A stretch of DNA of 64,000 nucleotides from Bacillota bacterium. Its GTDB lineage: Bacteria; Bacillota; Clostridia; Acetivibrionales; DSM-1351. This document shows positions 9,381 through 18,751 of the stretch, in pieces (the stretch's first letter is position 1; each line of letters starts with the position of its first letter). Below the pieces are notes generated by a model. It saw only the letters and a program-made list of their open reading frames with translations, made no database searches and was not told where the DNA came from. The position numbers and the translations under genes are program-made. Location: positions 7,288 to 71,287 of the forward strand of contig JAEZRV010000092.1 of assembly GCA_023444055.1 (NCBI GenBank), read 5' to 3'.

Positions 9381-12359
9381 CTACTCTACCGTGTAACTCA
9401 CACTTGTATCGTCATTTGTCTTTGATAAAAATCTAATAATTGTCATTATAGATTTTTCAATACTGTTTACCCCAAGCACTATCCTTCCTGCTGAGTACTC
9501 CTTAACAGTAATATTGCTTGACCCTTCTATCTGACCTACTTCCACATCTAACTTCTGAGTAGCAGCATATAAGTCAATGACATCTACATCAGTAGGTTTA
9601 TAATTTACAATTATGTCATAACTGTTTACCCCTTCTTTTTTAGGAACAGCTATAACAAAATTAAATCCAGTATCCTTATCAACATTTATTATTAGTTCCT
9701 CAGTTGTATTAACCTCAAGCACTTCACTCCACTCACTGCATACAGCATTTTCATTTAGTGCTCTGACTCTGTACTCATGCCTAGTATTAGGTTCTAACCC
9801 TTGACTTATGTAGCTTTCTGTAAGAATGTCTTGTATTATTACACCATCCACTTCCACTTCATAAGAAACTGCACCTTCAGGCTTATCCCAAGTTAAGGCT
9901 ATTTGATTCAGCTGAGCATCAGCATTAATATTTGTAGGCAAAGAAGGTCCTGTCATTTGATTAATAGGTTCAGTCCATTCACCTAGACCATATTCATTTT
10001 TTGCTCTTAGCTTAAATGAATATAAACTGTTATTGCTTAATCCACTGTGAACATACACAGTATCCGTTGCATTGTTAATAATCTCATTACCAAGCATTAT
10101 GTCATAGCTATCTGCTCCATCTACCTCATCCCATGAAAGCGCTATTGATATGCTGCTAGATGTAGTAGAAACATTTGATGGGATGCCGACTTTTGTGAAG
10201 AAAGATTGAAGTGAACTCCATTCCCCTTTACAATCAGTATTTACAGCTCTTACCATATATACATGCATGGAATTTGGTTTTAAATCCTTATGCTCATATG
10301 AATTACTGCTTATATTGCTTTGAATTGCTCCATCAGCCATCACATCATATGTAGCCGCTCCCTCAACTGTATTCCAACCAATTGTAATTGAAGTACTTTG
10401 TAGTGACGCTGTTATATTATCAGGTATACCTAATAACACTGATTCTGAAACTTCTGCACTCCAATTGCCATACCCATTACTATTAACTGCTCTTACTCTG
10501 TATTTATAATTTGAACCAGAAATCAGTCCTGTTTGTAAATATTCAGTATTAGCTCCAACGTCTATTGACTGTCCGTCAATTTCCAACTGGTAACTCTCTG
10601 CTCCCACGACCATATCCCATTGGATTTTTATTTGATTATTTGATGCAGTTGCAATTATATTTTCAGGTGCTAAAAGCAAAGTTGCTTGTTTAATCTGCTC
10701 AGTCCATTCTCCTAATATAGCTCCGTTTAGTGCCCTAACGCGGTAAGTATGCTCTTCATTAGAATTTAACTGTGAATGTGTATATGAAGTATTCATTTCA
10801 TTGTCAAATATTTGACCATCTATTTCAATTTCATAGCTTGTTGCTCCAGTCACCTGATCCCAATTTACTGTTATTGCACTGCTTGTAACAGTTGTAACTT
10901 CGAAATTATCTGGTATAGAAGGTAAAACTATGCCTTTTACTTTTTCACTCCACTCACTTACATAACTTTGTTCATTTGTACCTGCTTTAGTTTTTGACCT
11001 CACTCGATAGGTATGCTCTGAGTTCGAAACTAAACCTTCATGTATATATTTATTTTCCGTCAACTCAATAGTAGTTGAATTGTCAATTTCAATATCATAA
11101 GCCACAGCCCCCGCTTGTGGATTCCAAGTTACCTCCAATGAATTGTCTGAAGCTTTTACATGCAAATTAACAGCTGATGCTGGTAAAGTAGCTGCTGCAG
11201 TAACATTACTCCACTCACCTGCACCGCTTGAATTTCTTGCTCTAACTCTATATGTGCGCTGAGTATTTGGCTCAAGACCAGTTTGTGTATATGTAGTATT
11301 GCTTCCATTATTAACTGGTGTTCCATATACCTCTACATCATATCCAGAGGCTCCAACAACTTCATCCCATGCTATATCTATTGATATGCTTGATGGGGTT
11401 GTCCTTATATTGGTAGGAATGCTCGGTAAAGTCCAAATTCGGATCGGTTCACTCCAATCACCATATATCTCTGCGTTCTTACCTCTGATTCGGTAAATAT
11501 GCTCTGTTCCCTGAATTAAGTTGTCATGAGTATAAGTTTGGGATGTACCGTTATCTATTAATTGCCCATCAACCTCTATATCATACTCTGAAGCCCCATC
11601 AACCCCAGTCCATGATGTATCAATAGATATACCTGATGAAGTAGTAGCAAGAATAACAGGAGCTGCCAATAAAGTATGCGCTATTGTTTCTGAACTCCAT
11701 TCCCCTACACTTTTTGGGAAACACTTCCTATTTCCCAAAATATATACCCTTAAGAGAGAATAGTCGATTGAATCTATACATCCATCATTATTAACATCTC
11801 CAACCCACAGTTCAGCCTCTGAATAAGTATCATGCTCATCATTCAAAAATATATTTAACTCTTCAAAGTCAATCGCATCTACTGCTCCATCGCCATTTAT
11901 ATCTCCAATTAATCCATAAACTCCATACGGGTTAATTGCTCTTACTTTAACTTTATATTGTTTATTAGGTTCTAAATTGCTATATGTATAATTATTGGCT
12001 TCAACATATATGTTTTCTGTACCAGCATCTAATACTACTTCATAACCTTGAACCTGTGCTATAGTATCCCAACTTATATTAAGTGTTGTATCCGTTGGTG
12101 TAACACTAATATTAGATGGAATTGTAATAGCTGAAGAAGTGGTATTTGTTGTTTCATACGCTATTAACTGTTGACTCAAGTCTTTAATTTTGGTTGTAGA
12201 AGCTATTTTTCCATCGACTGAATTTGTTTGCATGGACGCCTGATTAGGTAATGATAGAGTATCCGCAAAAACATACTCTGTTGATCCAATAAAAATAAAA
12301 CTCTGCACAATTAATAAGCCTGACATTAGGATGGCAAGCCATCTTTTCCGATCATTCAT
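9381..12359 (-). CDS. secreted protein with nine Fn3 domains and an internal dockerin
   Basis: The 992-residue protein starts at an ATG behind AAAAGGAGAAACGAT. A signal peptide of about 33 residues ends near VFADT. Fn3 domain 1 begins near residue 80. At residues about 149-217 a complete type I dockerin is placed inside that domain: two Ca-binding repeats, GDINGDGAVDAIDF and GDVNNDGCIDSIDY. The last Fn3 strand (GEWSS) resumes after it. Eight more Fn3 domains follow, and then a ~100-residue C-terminal module with YKP..VDVIDL and YSAGRIVLGV, like the neighbour. A dockerin binds a cohesin and would attach the protein to a scaffoldin or the cell surface. No catalytic domain is seen, so an adhesive or structural role is likely. 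It is the first gene of the surface locus; 12360-12569 upstream shows no clear element. Confidence 0.88.
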   Translation of the reverse strand: MNDRKRWLAILMSGLLIVQSFIFIGSTEYVFADTLSLPNQASMQTNSVDGKIASTTKIKDLSQQLIAYETTNTTSSAITIPSNISVTPTDTTLNISWDTIAQVQGYEVVLDAGTENIYVEANNYTYSNLEPNKQYKVKVRAINPYGVYGLIGDINGDGAVDAIDFEELNIFLNDEHDTYSEAELWVGDVNNDGCIDSIDYSLLRVYILGNRKCFPKSVGEWSSETIAHTLLAAPVILATTSSGISIDTSWTGVDGASEYDIEVDGQLIDNGTSQTYTHDNLIQGTEHIYRIRGKNAEIYGDWSEPIRIWTLPSIPTNIRTTPSSISIDIAWDEVVGASGYDVEVYGTPVNNGSNTTYTQTGLEPNTQRTYRVRARNSSGAGEWSNVTAAATLPASAVNLHVKASDNSLEVTWNPQAGAVAYDIEIDNSTTIELTENKYIHEGLVSNSEHTYRVRSKTKAGTNEQSYVSEWSEKVKGIVLPSIPDNFEVTTVTSSAITVNWDQVTGATSYEIEIDGQIFDNEMNTSYTHSQLNSNEEHTYRVRALNGAILGEWTEQIKQATLLLAPENIIATASNNQIKIQWDMVVGAESYQLEIDGQSIDVGANTEYLQTGLISGSNYKYRVRAVNSNGYGNWSAEVSESVLLGIPDNITASLQSTSITIGWNTVEGAATYDVMADGAIQSNISSNSYEHKDLKPNSMHVYMVRAVNTDCKGEWSSLQSFFTKVGIPSNVSTTSSSISIALSWDEVDGADSYDIMLGNEIINNATDTVYVHSGLSNNSLYSFKLRAKNEYGLGEWTEPINQMTGPSLPTNINADAQLNQIALTWDKPEGAVSYEVEVDGVIIQDILTESYISQGLEPNTRHEYRVRALNENAVCSEWSEVLEVNTTEELIINVDKDTGFNFVIAVPKKEGVNSYDIIVNYKPTDVDVIDLYAATQKLDVEVGQIEGSSNITVKEYSAGRIVLGVNSIEKSIMTIIRFLSKTNDDTSVSYTVE
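11709..11915 (-). other. dockerin type I domain embedded in an Fn3 domain
   Basis: This codes for residues 149-217 of the Fn3 protein. Two F-hand-like calcium loops are complete: D-I-N-G-D-G-A-V-D-A-I-D and D-V-N-N-D-G-C-I-D-S-I-D, spaced 34 residues apart. The usual dockerin recognition helices (FEELNIFL, YSLLRVYIL) follow each loop. The domain interrupts Fn3 domain 1 between the YGVYG turn and the GEWSS strand. Confidence 0.88.
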
Positions 12360-12569
12360 ATCGTTTCTCCTTTTTTAAATAAGTATAAATTGTGAATTTA
12401 GATTCAATAAAGTGAGCTAAAGGGCATAAACCTTATAAAAATAGAATATTCATGTAAGAAAAATACATTTATAGCTTTTATTTTAAGACAAGCAATTTTA
12501 TATGTCAACCAGTAAATACATTAATTCGCATTTTACGTTATATTTTTATATTTTCTCCCAGCTAAAAGC

Positions 12570-12615
12570 AAAAAAACTTACCCCTAGTATTATGTCACAT
12601 AAGGGTAAGCTTTTA
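12570..12615 (-). terminator. intrinsic terminator after ABC transporter pair
   Basis: On the minus strand an AGCTTACCC-type arm pairs with GGGGTAAGT across about 20 bases and is followed by a run of seven T. It lies about 60 bases after the stop of the second ABC gene. The remaining bases of the 12360-12677 gap show only A/T-rich sequence. Confidence 0.8.
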
Positions 12616-12677
12616 GTATATTGCTAAAACATTAAATCAATTAACAAACCACAACCTAAATCTAATGGTTTAAAGAA

Positions 12678-14618
12678 CTACGAAGCCTCACTATCTTCAA
12701 ACTGACTGTTATAAAGCGACGCATAGAAACCCTTCGCTGCCAGTAGTTCTTCATGTGTTCCCTGTTCTACTATGTCTCCATCCTTCATAACTAATATCAA
12801 ATCAGCATCTCTGATTGTTGATAATCTGTGAGCTATTATAAAGCTTGTTCTGTTTTTCATCAAGTTTTCCATAGCCTTTTGAATAAGAACCTCTGTACGA
12901 GTATCTACTGAACTGGTCGCTTCGTCAAGAATCAATATTTTAGGGTCTGACAATACAGCTCTTGCTATTGTTAAAAGCTGCTTTTGGCCTTGAGATACAT
13001 TGCTTGCCTCTTCATTAAGCACCATATTATAGCCGTCAGGAAGTGTCTTAATGAAATTATGAGCATGAGCTGCCTTTGCAGCCTTTATAACCTCTTCATC
13101 AGTTGCATCAATTCTTCCATACCGTATATTCTCCATAATTGTTCCATTAAACAGCCAAGTATCCTGAAGTACCATACCAAACAAATCGCGAAGGTCATTT
13201 CTATTGAAATCTGTAATATCGTTTCCATCAATAAAGATATTGCCACTATTCAAGTCATAGAAACGCATTAACAATTTAACCATCGTTGTCTTTCCAGCAC
13301 CTGTTGGACCAACTATTGCAACTCTCTGTCCCTGCTTTATACTAGCTGAGAAATTGTTTACTATTATTTTTTGAGAATTATATCCAAAGTGAACATTTTT
13401 AAATTCCACTTCACCATTTATTTCATCTATATCGATAGGTTCATCAATAATCGCTATATTCTCTTTTTCCTCATCCAATTTCACTTTATCTTCTGTACTG
13501 ACAGTTTTATCTATATCCTCTTTTCCTTTTTCCTCTTCCTCTTCTAAAAATTCAAATACTCTTTCAGCCGCTGCTGCAGTTGATTGTAATACATTAGTAA
13601 TCTGTGCAACTTGACCTAGAGGCTGTGAAAATTGACGTACATATTGAACAAACGATAAAATATCTCCAACCGTTATAGTTTTTTTAATTGCCAGCCACCC
13701 TCCAAGAATTGAAACCATAACATATCCAAGGTTACCTACAAATATAATTATAGGCATCATCATTCCTGATAAAAATTGCGATTTCCATGCTGACGTATAT
13801 AGAGTATTATTTATCTGGTCAAACTCATCAACCGCCTTTTTTTCCCCATTAAAAGCCTTCATTATGTTGTGACCACTAAATATCTCTTCAACATGCCCAT
13901 TTACATGTCCCAAATATTCCTGTTGTGACTTGAAATATTTCTGTGACTTTTTCACAATTATAGATATAAACACTACAGATAACGGTAAAATTACTATAGA
14001 TGCTAATGTCATCAACCAGCTTATGGACAACATCATTATCAATATACCTATTAATGTGGTTATTGATGTTATAATCTGTGACAAACTCTGATTTAATGTT
14101 TGACTAACTGTATCAACATCATTTGTGACCCTTGAAAGAACTTCTCCATGTGTCATTTTATCAAAATATTTAAGCGGAATACGGTTTATCTTTTCAGAAA
14201 TGGCTTTTCTTAAATTATAGGATACCTTTTGTGCCACCCCTGCCATCGCATACCCCTGAACAAATGCAAACAAGGAGCTGATTGCATATAATCCTACTAA
14301 AAATAACAATTTATTTCCTATATAACCAAAGTCTATCCCAGTTCCTTCTCCGCTAACCTTACCAATTAGACCCTCAAATATCTTTGTAGTCGCATTACCA
14401 AGAATCTTTGGACCTGCTATTGAAAAAGCAGCGCTACCAGCAGCTAAAACTAATGCAGCTATAATAGAATTCATATATGGTTTCATATATGTAAGCAGCT
14501 TCTTCATCGTGCCCTTGAAATTCTTAGCTTTTTCGGTCTTTGCTCCCATTGGACCACCCATTCCAGGCCCATGCTTTCCCTTATTCTTAGGCGGCATATT
14601 TTCTGATTTTATACTCAT
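12678..14618 (-). CDS. ABC exporter, canonical half of a heterodimer
   Basis: The frame is open to 14645, but the ATG at 14618 (MSIKSENMPPK) follows GGAGGTTAGC, giving 646 residues. A basic, Gly/Met-rich N-terminus leads into a six-helix type IV exporter membrane domain (about 45-350). An acidic linker of about 60 residues precedes the ATPase domain. That domain has Walker A GPTGAGKTT, a signature NVSQGQ, Walker B ILILDEATSS with the catalytic Glu, and the switch His in IIAHRLST. It is the second gene of a pair with the MdlA/LmrC-type exporter upstream and presumably forms a heterodimer with it. The start overlaps the stop of a 52-codon ORF by ATGA. The substrate (drug, lipid or peptide) cannot be told from sequence. 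Confidence 0.9.
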   Translation of the reverse strand: MSIKSENMPPKNKGKHGPGMGGPMGAKTEKAKNFKGTMKKLLTYMKPYMNSIIAALVLAAGSAAFSIAGPKILGNATTKIFEGLIGKVSGEGTGIDFGYIGNKLLFLVGLYAISSLFAFVQGYAMAGVAQKVSYNLRKAISEKINRIPLKYFDKMTHGEVLSRVTNDVDTVSQTLNQSLSQIITSITTLIGILIMMLSISWLMTLASIVILPLSVVFISIIVKKSQKYFKSQQEYLGHVNGHVEEIFSGHNIMKAFNGEKKAVDEFDQINNTLYTSAWKSQFLSGMMMPIIIFVGNLGYVMVSILGGWLAIKKTITVGDILSFVQYVRQFSQPLGQVAQITNVLQSTAAAAERVFEFLEEEEEKGKEDIDKTVSTEDKVKLDEEKENIAIIDEPIDIDEINGEVEFKNVHFGYNSQKIIVNNFSASIKQGQRVAIVGPTGAGKTTMVKLLMRFYDLNSGNIFIDGNDITDFNRNDLRDLFGMVLQDTWLFNGTIMENIRYGRIDATDEEVIKAAKAAHAHNFIKTLPDGYNMVLNEEASNVSQGQKQLLTIARAVLSDPKILILDEATSSVDTRTEVLIQKAMENLMKNRTSFIIAHRLSTIRDADLILVMKDGDIVEQGTHEELLAAKGFYASLYNSQFEDSEAS

Positions 14619-14773
14619 GCTAACCTCCACTCCATATCTCGGCATAATAAATTGATGTAACTATCGTGGCGGTACGCTTTTGTTTCATAGCATACATATT
14701 TTTTCTTCATGCTAACCTCCATTTCGCCAATTCCACTGGCGACACAAATAGTAATTAAAAAGTGTATGGTCAT
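14615..14773 (-). CDS. small 52-residue ORF coupled to ABC gene
   Basis: ATG at 14773 has an AAAGGA site 7 bases before it. The frame runs 52 codons and stops with TGA inside the ATGA overlap of the following ABC gene. The product starts MTIHFLITICVASG, a short hydrophobic stretch, and continues MKKKYVCYETKAYRHD. A second in-frame ATG at codon 22 has its own GGAGGTTAGC site, identical to that of the ABC gene. Just before that site is a CGCCA/TGGCG hairpin. It may be a translational-coupling leader rather than a functional protein; no family is recognised. Confidence 0.4.
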   Translation of the reverse strand: MTIHFLITICVASGIGEMEVSMKKKYVCYETKAYRHDSYINLLCRDMEWRLA

Positions 14774-14808
14774 TGCTTGATCCTTTCAGAATGCGAATAG
14801 AACTATTC

Positions 14809-15026
14809 CTAACTATATATCTCTGCTCGCGACATCAAGCTGTCGCTATACTCTTCTTAGCTAGATAGCTCTGCCTGCGACATCAAGCTGTCGCTATACT
14901 CTTCTTAGCTAGATAGCTCTGCCTGCGACATCAAGCTGTCGCTATACTCCTCTTAGCCAGATAGCTCTGCTTGCGACATCAAGCTGTCGCTATACTCCTC
15001 TTAGCCAGATAGCTCTGCTTGCGACA
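14809..15026 (-). repeat. 48-bp tandem repeat, about 4.5 copies, from ABC gene 3' end
   Basis: The GACATC/GACAGC landmark recurs at 14831, 14879, 14927, 14975 and 15023, exactly 48 bp apart. The first copy is the last 8 codons and TAA stop of the 747-residue ABC gene; the others follow it downstream. Each unit contains a 6-bp inverted repeat (GCGACA...TGTCGC) with a 6-base loop, so a hairpin array can form in the mRNA. The copies nearest the gene share variants (GGCTAAGAGGAG) and the distal ones others (AGCTAAGAAGAG), which shows stepwise growth. Confidence 0.92.
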
Positions 15027-17244
15027 GCTGGGATAATGCAATTTGCTGATATACCTCACAAGTATTCATTAATTCCTCATGAGTTCCAATACCTACAACC
15101 CTACCTTCATCCAGCACCAGGATTTGGTCTGCATTCATTACAGTGCTTATTCTCTGAGCAACAACTAAAATTGTAGCTTCACTGATTCTTTCATTTAATG
15201 CTTTCCTAAGCATAGCATCGGTCTTGTAATCTAGTGCTGAAAAGCTATCATCAAAAATAAATATTTTAGGCTTTTTCACAAGAGCGCGGGCAATTGATAG
15301 TCTCTGCTTCTGTCCCCCTGAAACATTTGTTCCACCCTGTGATATTTCAGTTTTGAAGACTTCTTCCTTTTCACTTATAAATTCCATAGCCTGAGCAATT
15401 TCTGCAGCACTCTTTATTTCCTCCTCTGAAGCATCCTCATACGCATACTTCAAATTACTTTCTATAGTCCCAGAAAATAACATACCCTTTTGTGGTACAT
15501 ATCCTATCTTATCTCTCAAATCATGTAGAGTAACCTCTCTTACATCTACACCATCAACTAATATCTGTCCCTCTGTAACATCATAAAAGCGTGGAATTAA
15601 GTTTATCAGTGTAGATTTTCCACTTCCTGTGCTCCCAATAAAAGCAGTAGTCTCACCCGTTCTGGCAGTAAAATTCACATTAGAAAGCACATTATCGTCA
15701 GCACCCGGATATTTAAATGAAACATTCCTGAATTCCACATTACCTTTAAAATCTTTAGAAAATTCCTTTGAAATTTCTGGATTTTTTATTGCTACATTTG
15801 TATCTAATACCTCTGCTATACGTGTAATAGAAACTGAAGCACGTGGTAAAATAATTGAAACAACAGAAATCATTAGAAATGATATTATTATCTGCATTGC
15901 ATATTGAATAAATGCCATCATATGTCCAACTTGCATGTTACCAAGATTTATTTGGTGAGCACCCACCCATACAATAAGAAGTGTAACCATATTCGTTATC
16001 AGCATCATAACCGGCATCATTGCTGCCATAGCCCTGCTGACAAAAAGGTTCGTTCTTGTGAAATCTGTATTAGCTTTGTCAAACTTCTTTTCTTCATATT
16101 TTTGTGTACCAAAAGCACGAACGACTAGAATTCCTGTTAGTGACTCACGTGTTACAAGGTTTAACCTATCTACAAGCTTCTGCATACTTTTAAATTTAGG
16201 CATTGCAACCACAAATAATACTGCTATCAATACCATCATAGCAAATACGCCTACTCCGATAATCCATGACATTCGAGTATCTGTATTCATAACCTTTATA
16301 ACGCCACCGATACCCAAAATCGGAGCATAGAAGACTATTCTTAGAAGCATAACAACAAATGTCTGAACCTGCTGAATATCATTGGTACATCGAGTAATCA
16401 GAGAAGATGTAGAAAACTCATCAAATTCTGCGTTTGAAAAACCAACAACATTTTCAAATACATTTTTCCTCAAGCTTTTGCTAAGTCCGGCTGCCACTCT
16501 TGCAGCAAGTAAGCTTCCAGCTACTGTGGCACTTAAACTGATAAATGATATTATCAACATAAGAAAGCCAGCAAAAAGTATATATCTTGTTTGGAGGTTG
16601 TCAGTATCTCTCCCAAGAGCAACATACTCAGCCTTAACATAAGAAACTGCACCCTGTGTTATAATACTCTCTGGCATCTCCGCGAATTTTTCATCGATTG
16701 CCTTCTGCATAGCTTGTAATTGCTCTTTTGGCATTTGGGATAACATATAAAACGGGTCAGCGTCCTTATGTATAGTAGTCTGTTTACCAGCCATCTCCAA
16801 AGCTGCTATCCCTTTTTCCTCAATCTGTGCTACAATCATATCAGGCTTACCCATTATAGAGTTCAGCTTATCTATAACCTCTTCATCCTCTGTATTAAGT
16901 ATATAAACATCATTATTCTCTATTTTAGGATAGTTCTTTAAATATTTATCTATACTTGATAGATTATCCTGTTTTGAATAGTTATATTGTTCTAGCAGTG
17001 TATACTGATCAAGTACTAACGATTTGTCACCTTCACTCATAAATAAAGTAATCTTGTCCATTTCATTTTTTCTTATTACCTCTGGAACAGCATTTTCAAT
17101 TCCTCCCTGTTGAATACCTACATTCACAATATCAGACATGTAGTCTGGAAGAGAAAGCTCGCATATAGCTTGAATTAACAAAAATCCAACTATACAAGTA
17201 ATGGAAATTATATGTGGTTTCAAGTGTTTTAAAAGTTTAAGCAT
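15001..17244 (-). CDS. ABC exporter, degenerate-site half of a heterodimer
   Basis: The 747-residue protein has ATG behind AAAGGAGTTCAAG. Its membrane domain is type IV exporter-like with a ~160-residue insert after helix 1 (about 45-205), probably extracellular. The ATPase domain has Walker A GSTGSGKST and signature NVSGGQ, but Walker B ends FIFDDSFSALD, with Asp in place of catalytic Glu, and the switch His is Gln (VVAQRIST). This matches the non-catalytic consensus site of known heterodimeric exporters such as TM287/288 and LmrCD, so pairing with the next gene is well supported. The C-terminus LSQAELSG is the seed of the 48-bp repeat. Confidence 0.92.
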   Translation of the reverse strand: MLKLLKHLKPHIISITCIVGFLLIQAICELSLPDYMSDIVNVGIQQGGIENAVPEVIRKNEMDKITLFMSEGDKSLVLDQYTLLEQYNYSKQDNLSSIDKYLKNYPKIENNDVYILNTEDEEVIDKLNSIMGKPDMIVAQIEEKGIAALEMAGKQTTIHKDADPFYMLSQMPKEQLQAMQKAIDEKFAEMPESIITQGAVSYVKAEYVALGRDTDNLQTRYILFAGFLMLIISFISLSATVAGSLLAARVAAGLSKSLRKNVFENVVGFSNAEFDEFSTSSLITRCTNDIQQVQTFVVMLLRIVFYAPILGIGGVIKVMNTDTRMSWIIGVGVFAMMVLIAVLFVVAMPKFKSMQKLVDRLNLVTRESLTGILVVRAFGTQKYEEKKFDKANTDFTRTNLFVSRAMAAMMPVMMLITNMVTLLIVWVGAHQINLGNMQVGHMMAFIQYAMQIIISFLMISVVSIILPRASVSITRIAEVLDTNVAIKNPEISKEFSKDFKGNVEFRNVSFKYPGADDNVLSNVNFTARTGETTAFIGSTGSGKSTLINLIPRFYDVTEGQILVDGVDVREVTLHDLRDKIGYVPQKGMLFSGTIESNLKYAYEDASEEEIKSAAEIAQAMEFISEKEEVFKTEISQGGTNVSGGQKQRLSIARALVKKPKIFIFDDSFSALDYKTDAMLRKALNERISEATILVVAQRISTVMNADQILVLDEGRVVGIGTHEELMNTCEVYQQIALSQLSQAELSG

Positions 17245-17477
17245 CTTGAACTCCTTTCAATCTGCATGTTGTGTCATACATAATAACTAACATTGAATTT
17301 TTAAATGCGTTACTTGAATAAGTATATACAAGCATAAGATATAATAATCAATTTAATAACAACATTTATTTTAATTCATATAAGCCTTTTAATTATACCC
17401 AAATAATTTGTATATGTCTTACTAATAAATGAACAAATTAGGCAATAATTTAACAGAAATTTTTGTATTTATTTATA

Positions 17478-17523
17478 TCAAAAAAGACAGAAATAGCCGA
17501 TACGCTATTTCTGTCTTTTTTAT
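17478..17523. terminator. bidirectional intrinsic terminator
   Basis: A 16-bp near-perfect stem (AGACAGAAATAGC / GCTATTTCTGTCT, loop CGATAC) is flanked by A6 on one side and T6 on the other. It follows the stop of the copper-amine-oxidase-N gene by about 15 bases. The remaining gap up to 17244 is A/T-rich with no clear element. Confidence 0.88.
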
Positions 17524-17537
17524 AATTATTTTAGATC

Positions 17538-18701
17538 TTAAAATGATTCTGCCAAATCAGGATTCTCAAGAGCATTCTTTATCACATCTTCAGGTACAAC
17601 TATATTGATATCACTGTTATAATCTGTAAAGTTACATTTTATATTCATACTGGAAACCTGTGTTTCATCATCTGCCATACAAAAATTGGTATCCATTAAA
17701 ATACTGTTCATCATGTATGTATTCCTGTTAAGTGATATCTCAACGCTGAACTTATCGAATATAGCGTTGGATAAATCTGATGATTGGGTAGCACTTGCTG
17801 TCTTCAACAAGTCCCCTATGAAGACATCTCCTTTTAAGAGAATTTCATCTGGATTATTACTTTCAACTTCTTTTAATCCCGCACAAAGTGCATCAGAATC
17901 ATCTAAGATATCAACATTACTATTATCATCAAATAATTTGTTATATTCACTTTCTGATAGGGTACTCTTTTCCCATTCTTGTGATATTGGATTTTTCATA
18001 TACATAGTATTATCAGCGAAATAGAAATCCATATTCATACTTATTGATGCCATGTCCATTTTCATATTCATAGATATTTTTTTTTGTAACATATCCATAA
18101 CCATATCCATAGCCATCTTGATATCAAAGTTTGTTTCCCCTATATCAGTAGACGCTGAAATCTCCATTTTTGCCTTGCAGTTTTTTATTCCATCCATTGC
18201 AGTATTAGCTTTTTCTAAAATGTCCTTGGTTTGGTTAAATCCTTCTTGTTCTCTTATTAGTACTGATTTAGAACTTCCATCCCAAACAACCTTCATTCCC
18301 AAACTTTTAGCAATAAAGTTAACAGGAATATAAGTTCTGTTCTTATGAACTACAGGACTAGCGTCAAGTTCAATTTCTTCGTCATTTACTGTAGCTTTAT
18401 TACTGCCTATTTTGAGAAATATTTTTGTTGAGTCTTTTAAAACAGTAACACTTTTTTCCTGTGAATTCCAAATAATATGCTCATTATCATTGTTTACACC
18501 CAAATTCACTAGTATGCCTCTTAGAGGTAGTAGAGTTCTGTTATTCATGTTTATTGGTGTATCTTCATAATTTCCAATCTGTCCGTCAATTACAATTTTC
18601 ACATTAGGCATTTCTGTAACACTGTTTGCTGCAAACGCAGGTACCGTTAAACATACCAAAATAATAGCTAAAATAAAACTTGCTGACAAATACTTCTTCA
18701 T
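17538..18701 (-). CDS. secreted protein with copper amine oxidase N-terminal-like domains
   Basis: The frame is open to 18758, but ATG at 18701 (MKKYLSASFILAII) has AGGAGGAATCAA before it and starts a signal peptide ending near AFA. The protein has 387 residues. Residues about 30-145 hold two units of the copper-amine-oxidase N-terminal fold, recognised by NNRTLLPLRGIL and KNRTYIPVNFIAKSLG with V.W. The remaining ~240 residues, with Met-rich alternating strands (MKMDMASISMNMDFYF), recall LolA/LppX-like lipoprotein folds often paired with this domain in clostridia. In this context the N-domain is a wall- or ligand-binding module; no oxidase catalytic domain is present. It stands alone, with a terminator after it and a two-hairpin leader before it. 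Confidence 0.82.
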   Translation of the reverse strand: MKKYLSASFILAIILVCLTVPAFAANSVTEMPNVKIVIDGQIGNYEDTPINMNNRTLLPLRGILVNLGVNNDNEHIIWNSQEKSVTVLKDSTKIFLKIGSNKATVNDEEIELDASPVVHKNRTYIPVNFIAKSLGMKVVWDGSSKSVLIREQEGFNQTKDILEKANTAMDGIKNCKAKMEISASTDIGETNFDIKMAMDMVMDMLQKKISMNMKMDMASISMNMDFYFADNTMYMKNPISQEWEKSTLSESEYNKLFDDNSNVDILDDSDALCAGLKEVESNNPDEILLKGDVFIGDLLKTASATQSSDLSNAIFDKFSVEISLNRNTYMMNSILMDTNFCMADDETQVSSMNIKCNFTDYNSDINIVVPEDVIKNALENPDLAESF

Positions 18702-18751
18702 TTGATTCCTCCTATTTATTACTATCTTGAATTTAAAATATAGAAAAAATA

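Noticed and set aside
6400..12300. Regular near-repeats that could suggest a CRISPR or DNA repeat array
   Set aside because: They are codons for successive Fn3 domains (about 90 residues each), diverged at DNA level and in frame.
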